A DNA stretch of 64,000 bases from Multifurca ochricompacta (Eukaryota; Basidiomycota; Agaricomycetes; Russulales; Russulaceae). The stretch is taken from contig WTXG01000003.1 of assembly GCA_022496185.1 (NCBI GenBank), forward strand, positions 124,001 to 188,000, in the 5' to 3' direction. The notes under the pieces were generated by a model. The model made no database searches and had not been told where the DNA came from. It worked only from the letters and a program-made list of their open reading frames with translations. Each line of letters opens with the position of its first letter. The stretch's first letter is position 1. Made by a program: the position numbers and the translations under genes. This document shows positions 59,018 through 64,000 of the stretch, piece after piece.

Positions 59018-61646
59018 ATGGACAAGTCAGATGGGGCAAGCAACCACCATTCCGACCTTGTTACCTTTGGCGTAAATGATCCAGAAGATCCAGTAAACTG
59101 GTCAAGTGTCAAGAAGCTTTTCAACACCTCAATTCTGTGCGTACTCGCATTCACGTCGTAAGTAGCACGAGTGTCTCCACTCCTCTCAGTTGTCAGTTAT
59201 CTTACCCATACTTGACCCCAAGCGTCTTTGGCTCGTCTTCTTATGTATGTATGTCCATCGTTATATCCGACACGAAATAACGACAACGGCGCATAGGCTC
59301 CAGGGCAAGGACAAATCATGAAACAATACCACGTAAGCGTCGATGTGGCAAGCTTGGGGCTCAGTTTCTACGTTCTTGGATTTGCAATGGGGCCATTAAT
59401 CTGTATGTATTATCCCAGCATACACTGGGATAGTGACCTCAAAAGCATTGGGTTTTTACAGGGGGTACTTGCAACCGGCTCACCACTATTGGAACTGGTT
59501 TAATGATGTCACGACAGGTCCATTGTCCGAGTTTCGCGGTCGGAAACTTCCTTACATGATTTCTTGGCCTCTCATGATTGGTATGGCCACTACACTACCT
59601 CTTTTTATTTTCTAATAAGAGCCGTCAATAAATCCCAGCGTCCATCGCGCCATCCGCCTTCGCGAAAAATGTTGTCGTTATTCTCCTGTGTACGTGCGCT
59701 TGGATTTTACTGTATGCGCAGCCCGTAATGGTGTGGCCATGTTGCAGTCAGATTCTTTACGGGTTGTTGTGCTGCGTGCGCTCTCAATAAGTACGCATCT
59801 TCCGGAAGCACACTTCATGACAATGCTAATTTTGAGTAGTGGCTCAGGGGCAATTTCCGAGTATGAATTTCACTGCTTGCTTGTCCACCATCAAGAATGA
59901 CATCACACCAAAAGCGTGTATCACAACAATCCCCCGGCCCAGGGCAAAGGTGTGTCTTTTCTCCGTCTACAGGAAGTGTCTTGATAGTCCCTGCGTAGCC
60001 GTGGCGTGGTAGTACGTATATGCGCCAAATTGTCGTTTACATGACGCTGATACCGGCGCTTGTGCGCACAGCTCCTTCTGCCCCCTCTCAGGACCTTGCT
60101 TTGGTTCTCTCGTCGGCTTTTTCGTGGCAGCTTCAGGATGGCATGGGTATGTGTTTCAGATCCCCTCCATAGTTTTCATATTCTCAAGACACAGTACAGG
60201 CTCTGGGTAGTGCGCGTGCATCTCATTCTCTCAGCCGCCTGCTGGCCCCTCGTGTTCATGCTTAAGGAGACACATGGACCGACCCTCCTTCGAAGGCGTG
60301 CCCGTGCGCTGCGTGCCCAAGGTCATGCCAATGCCTATTCACACGAAGAAATAGAACCTTCGAAGCCCCGGGATATCATACAAAATCACCTCCTGCGCCC
60401 AGCTAGTGAGTGAATTTATGAAAGGGTGATCTCCGTCAGACTAACGCAAAAACAGAGATGTTCATACACGAACCAATATGCCAGGGAGCTGGAATTTGGA
60501 TTTCGCTTGCCTACGGCATCGTTTAGTACGTCCCTAATAGATGTCACAACATCCCTCTCTGATGACAACAATTGAAGCTTCTTCTTTGAAGTATACCCTG
60601 TCATATTCATCACGCAGGTGGGGTTTACTCCTTTGTCTCGTGGAGCTGTCTGCTTGAACATGTTTCAGCACAACATACCGTTCCGTCTTTGCGGACTTAT
60701 GTTCCTCCCCATTGTCGCAGGGATGTTCGTGCTTATCGCCGGTTACCAACCCCTCACGCGGCTATTCGCCCGTCTGCCCTTACCGGGAATTGTGCCGCAA
60801 GGCAAGGTGCTTGCCCCTCTTGAAAGCGACTTAAAGCTCGTAATCTCTGCTTGGTATGTGTCTTCTTGGCTTTTCTCACTTCTCTCCCTCAGGGGCTTAC
60901 CGCTATTGTTAGTGTCGGCGTGCCTATATCGCTCTTTTGGCTTGGATGGTACGCGACATGGCATCAGGTTTATTATTAGCACCCGTTCAATAGCTTTCTA
61001 GGACGAGCGGACGCGAGACGCATTGGATCGCACCTGCACTCGCGGGTGTTGTATTCGGTTATTCCATGGTAGCGATTTTCATTTGTTTCATAGGATAGTA
61101 TGTCACACATTCTTTCTTACAATTATAATGCGCTGACATGCATGCGATAGTATGACGCGGATATACAAGATATACTCTGCGAGCTCGAGCGCAGCTAATA
61201 CCTGCATACGGTCGATCGTTGCAGCTGGGTTCCCCGTCGCGACACATCGCCTACTCGATGCAATGGGCACAAAATGGGGCTGTGCGTCAAACATTAACTC
61301 GAGCCTCCTTACACCCCTTGCTGACTTTGACTTGTGTTCCCATTTTCCAAAACCTCCTCCCCATTCTTCTTCTTCCCCACCTTTGTACCTCCTCCCTTTT
61401 TTTTTCAATTTCAATTTTCACTCAGTATCCCTTTTCGGATTTCTATCCTTCGGAATGCTTCCGATTCCGCTGATCTTCATTCGATATGGAGACGAGTTAC
61501 GTGCTCGTTCGCGGTACGCGCGAGAGGCGGACGTGCTGATAGCGCGGCTGAGCGCGCGGCAGGACGAAGAGAAGACGAACGTGGAGCATCTGGACTCACT
61601 ATCATCCAAGGGGCAGGAGCAGAAACAGGAAACGTCGAGCGTTTAG
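59018..61646 (+). CDS. DHA1-like MFS drug/polyamine transporter, model uncertain
   Basis: Starts at 59018 with a polar N-terminus containing the family motif VNDPEDPVNWS. Exon 1 ends at 59157 and splices in phase to SVFGSSSY, APGQGQIMKQYHVS and a hydrophobic block ending GFAMGPL. Further blocks in order are PLSEFRGRKLPYMISWPLM (59520-59580), SIAPSAFAKNVVVILL (59640-59690), RFFTGCCAACAL (59751-59790), GPCFGSLVGFFVAASGW (60091-60145), VFMLKETHGPTLLRRRARAL (60250-60310), FIHEPICQGAGIWISLAYGI (60460-60520), GFTPLSRGA (60620-60650), VAGMFVLIAGYQPLTRLFAR (60715-60775) and FGFLSFGMLPIPLIFIRYGDELRARSRY (61420-61520). It ends TSSV at 61646. The family is clear, but 59790-60060 does not give a clean set of exons and the invariant W before GPLSE reads as Cys. 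It may be a decaying copy. Confidence 0.6.
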
Positions 61647-61854
61647 TTATTTTATTGATATCAACACGTAGACTTATTGTTTATCCGTGTATAAAGATGC
61701 GGCCATAAGCTTCTGTACAGTATATAAATCCAAAAAGAAGCCATAGACACAGCCGGAAGAAACGAAAGCGGTACATCCCATATCGCCTTGTTTATAAGTG
61801 AGGTACCTGATGATGATTTTTTTTAATAGCATCAAGTGAATCTGTCAAAAAATG
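61647..61854. other. Short spacer
   Basis: Spacer between the MFS gene and the tRNA. A T-run (61818-61824) on the plus strand lies downstream of the minus-strand tRNA in an A-rich orientation, so it is not itself a polymerase III terminator. Nothing else was recognised. Confidence 0.35.
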
Positions 61855-61952
61855 TGGACGAAGTGGGGTTTGAACCCACGACCTCATGCAACGGGGCTCA
61901 CAATTAGTCATGAACATGCGAAGCAAGCGCGCTACCACTGTGCCATCCGCCC
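61855..61952 (-). tRNA. tRNA-Ala (anticodon CGC), with intron
   Basis: Reading the minus strand, acceptor halves GGGCGGA and TTCGTCC pair over seven positions, including the G3:U70 wobble that is the alanine identity element. The T-arm GTGGG-TTCAAAC-CCCAC is perfect (B-box). The A-box reads TGGCACAGTGGTAG. The anticodon loop reads TTCGCA, giving CGC, followed by an intron of about 26 nt after position 37, then TGCATG for the 3' half of the anticodon stem (one T-T mismatch). Total length is 98 nt. Confidence 0.85.
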
Positions 61953-62043
61953 ATGGCATTTAACTTAACAGCAGAGATCTTGTCCATCGGCGCTCCCGCG
62001 GAGGTCCGCAATAGCAATTTCTCTTCGCTGGCGCTGGCGAATC

Positions 62044-63154
62044 ATGCAACTCTCTAACACCTTTGGCAATCTCATGGGTGTGCTTCGCCGTGTTTTCGCT
62101 CACCAATCACTGTTTATCACGGTGCACGTTCTGTCTAGACCCCAAATTTTCACCTTCTGTTGCTTCGTTGCGGCGCCAGCCTTTGTACTGCTTTTCGGCT
62201 GGGGATTTCTTCTCGAATCCCACCACTCTGACAAGCTGACGGAATTCTCGGCTCTTCAGACGATTATAGTACCTAGTTCTTCCCGCTGGGCCCCGTCCTC
62301 GCGCAATCTGATAGCCCGCTCGCGTATCTCGCCTCATAAAACCATATGGCTCTCCTTAGATGTCCTGATTCACTGCATTGTATCAGGGGACGTCGAACTT
62401 CGTCATCCATCGCGGGACCTACCGGACCTTTTGCGTTCTGGTGTGCTTATTGGTGGCTGGAATGTTCACTTGCATGTTCATTTCATTCAAAGGGTTCATG
62501 CTATACTATGGTCCACCATCGCAAGATTCGATGTAAGTTGCCTGAGGGCAATCCCGTTTCTCCAAGCTGACGCTCTTCAAAGCCTGAGGTACCGTTAGGT
62601 AGTTATATGCGCATGATTTTAGCAATATAGAAAGCCTACAGTCTTAAAAAAATATTACAGCTACTATACGACATACCAATGGTGCTCATCCCAATCTCGT
62701 CGATCTCGATTTTGTACCCCACTGGAAACTGAAGAGTCTAGTCCGGCAACTTATATCATCGCTTCACGAAGGCACCACTACATCCCTTTTACTCACGACA
62801 AAGGCACCGGAATTGTCCATGTTCGATTCACGTTATGCTATCGCCACGCTTTTCTTTCAGCCCCCTAGGACGACATTGCCATTTACAACATCGATTTCGA
62901 CTGTGCTGACCTTACTCGGCACGTATGGTGACAGCATCTCTGTCCTTGGTGCTGAAAATATCACCATTTCATACGCCGAATCACTGTTTGGTGCCGCCAG
63001 TACTCTTTGCACTGATACTGACATTCGGGCCAAGTTTATTGGAAGGAATAGTTTGGTTGGATGGCGTAAGGAGTGCTTACGGGGAGTTTGGGAGGCTGCA
63101 CTATTGAAGGCAGGCTTGTTAATAAAATGGAAGATAACGATTAAAATTAATTAA
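62044..63154 (+). CDS. Unrecognised membrane-protein-like gene, partial model
   Basis: I do not recognise the family. The clearest coding stretch has a predicted membrane helix (FCVLVCLLVAGMFTCMFISF, about 62429-62488) and runs to a GTAAGT donor at about 62532. It splices in phase through an acceptor at about 62660 (TTACAG) to IYYTTYQW and YIIASRRHHYIPFTHDKGTG (about 62661-62810). A further splice to PPRTTLPF (62861) and the frame ending at 63154 would complete it. Exons upstream of 62400 are unclear; an earlier hydrophobic stretch (FTFCCFVAAPAFVLLFGWGF) lies at 62148-62207. It could equally be a decayed gene. Confidence 0.35.
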
Positions 63155-63282
63155 ATTAAAAAATATCGAGCGTGAGAGAACGAGCTTCATTCGGTCAGTT
63201 CAGTTGTGTCGTCAGTCGTCAGTGCCTGCCGCGCCGCGCTTGTCAACAACATTGCCCATCGTCATCCTTGGGCTTGGGCACC

Positions 63283-64000
63283 ATGTCCTCCTCACCACCG
63301 AATAATAGACGCTTCACTGGCCGCCCTTCATCTGCCTCTCGCTCTATATCTCAGTCTATTTACGCGCCCACAGCCAGTTCTCGACCTTTCCTCAACATGC
63401 TAAATCCATTAGGCCACACGTACAAAGGCTACACAGCCGCCAATCAGTCCGTCCTAGAAGAGGATGAAGAGGACGCTGACGGTACCGCCTCCCAAAGAAA
63501 CGAACACATCGACCTGGAGTCTCAGACCCCCTATCATCCAACCTCAACAGTCAAGACCTCCAGCGCGGGTTCTATTTCTATGCAGCGCGTCTCCCGGGAT
63601 GGCTCCGGTTCCGGTGTGCTTCGGCCTAATGTCCGCGAGGACGATCGTATCCAAGAGGAGTCTGAGTCAGACGGTGAGGTCCCACAGAGCTTCTTAATCG
63701 AGTCGCCTGCTGTGCGCCGCACACCGCTGTCACGCAAGGGCCGACCACGCGATACGCGACAGGCATCGGACCCCACCACACCCGCCGACCCTCCCCGGAT
63801 ATCCGTGCCCCCGCGTCCCTCGGAGATTAACGTGGAACATCCCCCCGTTAGACTCCTACCTGCGCCTTTGCAGCCCAATCCGAAGCGCGGGCTGGATGCG
63901 TACGAGCGGGCGCTATGGAATTGGGTGAACGTGTACAACCTCGACGCCTATCTTCAGGAGGTGTACACGTATTACCACGGGAAGGGGATATATTCTATTG
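63283..64000 (+). CDS. ATG9: Autophagy lipid scramblase Atg9, N-terminal part (runs off window)
   Basis: Atg9 is the multispanning scramblase on vesicles that seed the autophagosome. The frame is open from the ATG at 63283 to the window edge (239 codons) with no intron. The first 190 residues or so are a disordered, Ser/Pro-rich cytosolic tail with an acidic patch (EEDEEDADG). It then enters the conserved Atg9 core: YERALWNWVNVYNLDAYLQE and VYTYYHGKGIYSI, just before the first membrane helix. The start is placed at MSSSPPNN because it is the first ATG in this frame near the 5' end. The remaining two thirds of the protein lie to the right. Confidence 0.88.
   Translation, partial: MSSSPPNNRRFTGRPSSASRSISQSIYAPTASSRPFLNMLNPLGHTYKGYTAANQSVLEEDEEDADGTASQRNEHIDLESQTPYHPTSTVKTSSAGSISMQRVSRDGSGSGVLRPNVREDDRIQEESESDGEVPQSFLIESPAVRRTPLSRKGRPRDTRQASDPTTPADPPRISVPPRPSEINVEHPPVRLLPAPLQPNPKRGLDAYERALWNWVNVYNLDAYLQEVYTYYHGKGIYSI

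Noticed and set aside
1..64000. CRISPR array, prophage or bacterial operon
   Set aside because: Spliceosomal introns, fungal gene families and the absence of regular short spaced repeats exclude these.

Overview
The window is nuclear DNA of a filamentous basidiomycete, most likely an Agaricomycete. Genes are dense and split by many short GT-AG introns (mostly 48-90 nt, often with a CTAAC/CTGAC branch site). Agaricomycete gene families are present (Crinkler-like nuclease-kinases, DUF6534-like and WW-like membrane proteins), and so are degenerate LINE, hAT-like and LTR remnants. I cannot name the species.

Layout. (1) 1-11.6 kb is a decayed, repeat-rich flank. It holds the 5' part of a Crinkler-like gene (copy A, minus, running off the left edge), a broken SOF1 pseudogene, a decayed DUF6534-like relic, 5'-truncated LINE tails, and a second Crinkler-like unit (copy B, minus) whose tail carries a solo LTR. 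(2) 11.8-34.8 kb is a compact gene block: fibrillarin, a PMT2-type protein O-mannosyltransferase, a Ubp3/USP10-type deubiquitinase, a 961-aa coiled-coil protein, a Hel2/ZNF598 RING E3 ligase, an MDR oxidoreductase, two kinase-like paralogues that look catalytically dead, and a TFIIIC WD-repeat subunit. (3) 34.8-43.1 kb holds more Crinkler-like units in the opposite orientation: an internally deleted copy (C1), a longer one (C2) whose tail is split by two hAT-like elements with perfect 8-bp target duplications, then the start of a third unit. (4) 45.4-64 kb has a monocarboxylate-type MFS transporter, a WW-like multi-TM protein, a Pns1/CTL (SLC44) transporter, a DHA1-like MFS gene of uncertain integrity, an intron-containing tRNA-Ala, an unrecognised membrane-protein-like gene, and the 5' part of ATG9 running off the right edge.

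Themes. Ribosome biogenesis and quality control (fibrillarin, the SOF1 relic, Hel2, Ubp3), the secretory pathway and autophagy (PMT2, Ubp3, ATG9) and membrane transport dominate the conserved genes; I see no sign of a metabolic cluster. The most unusual structure is the Crinkler-like nuclease-kinase family, arranged both inverted around the 24-kb block and in tandem, each unit carrying a conserved non-coding-looking tail. Several otherwise well conserved genes carry isolated one-base frameshifts, many in homopolymers. These could be assembly errors and should be checked before any gene is called dead. Exon coordinates come from reading frames, splice signals and family similarity by eye, and may be off by a few bases.
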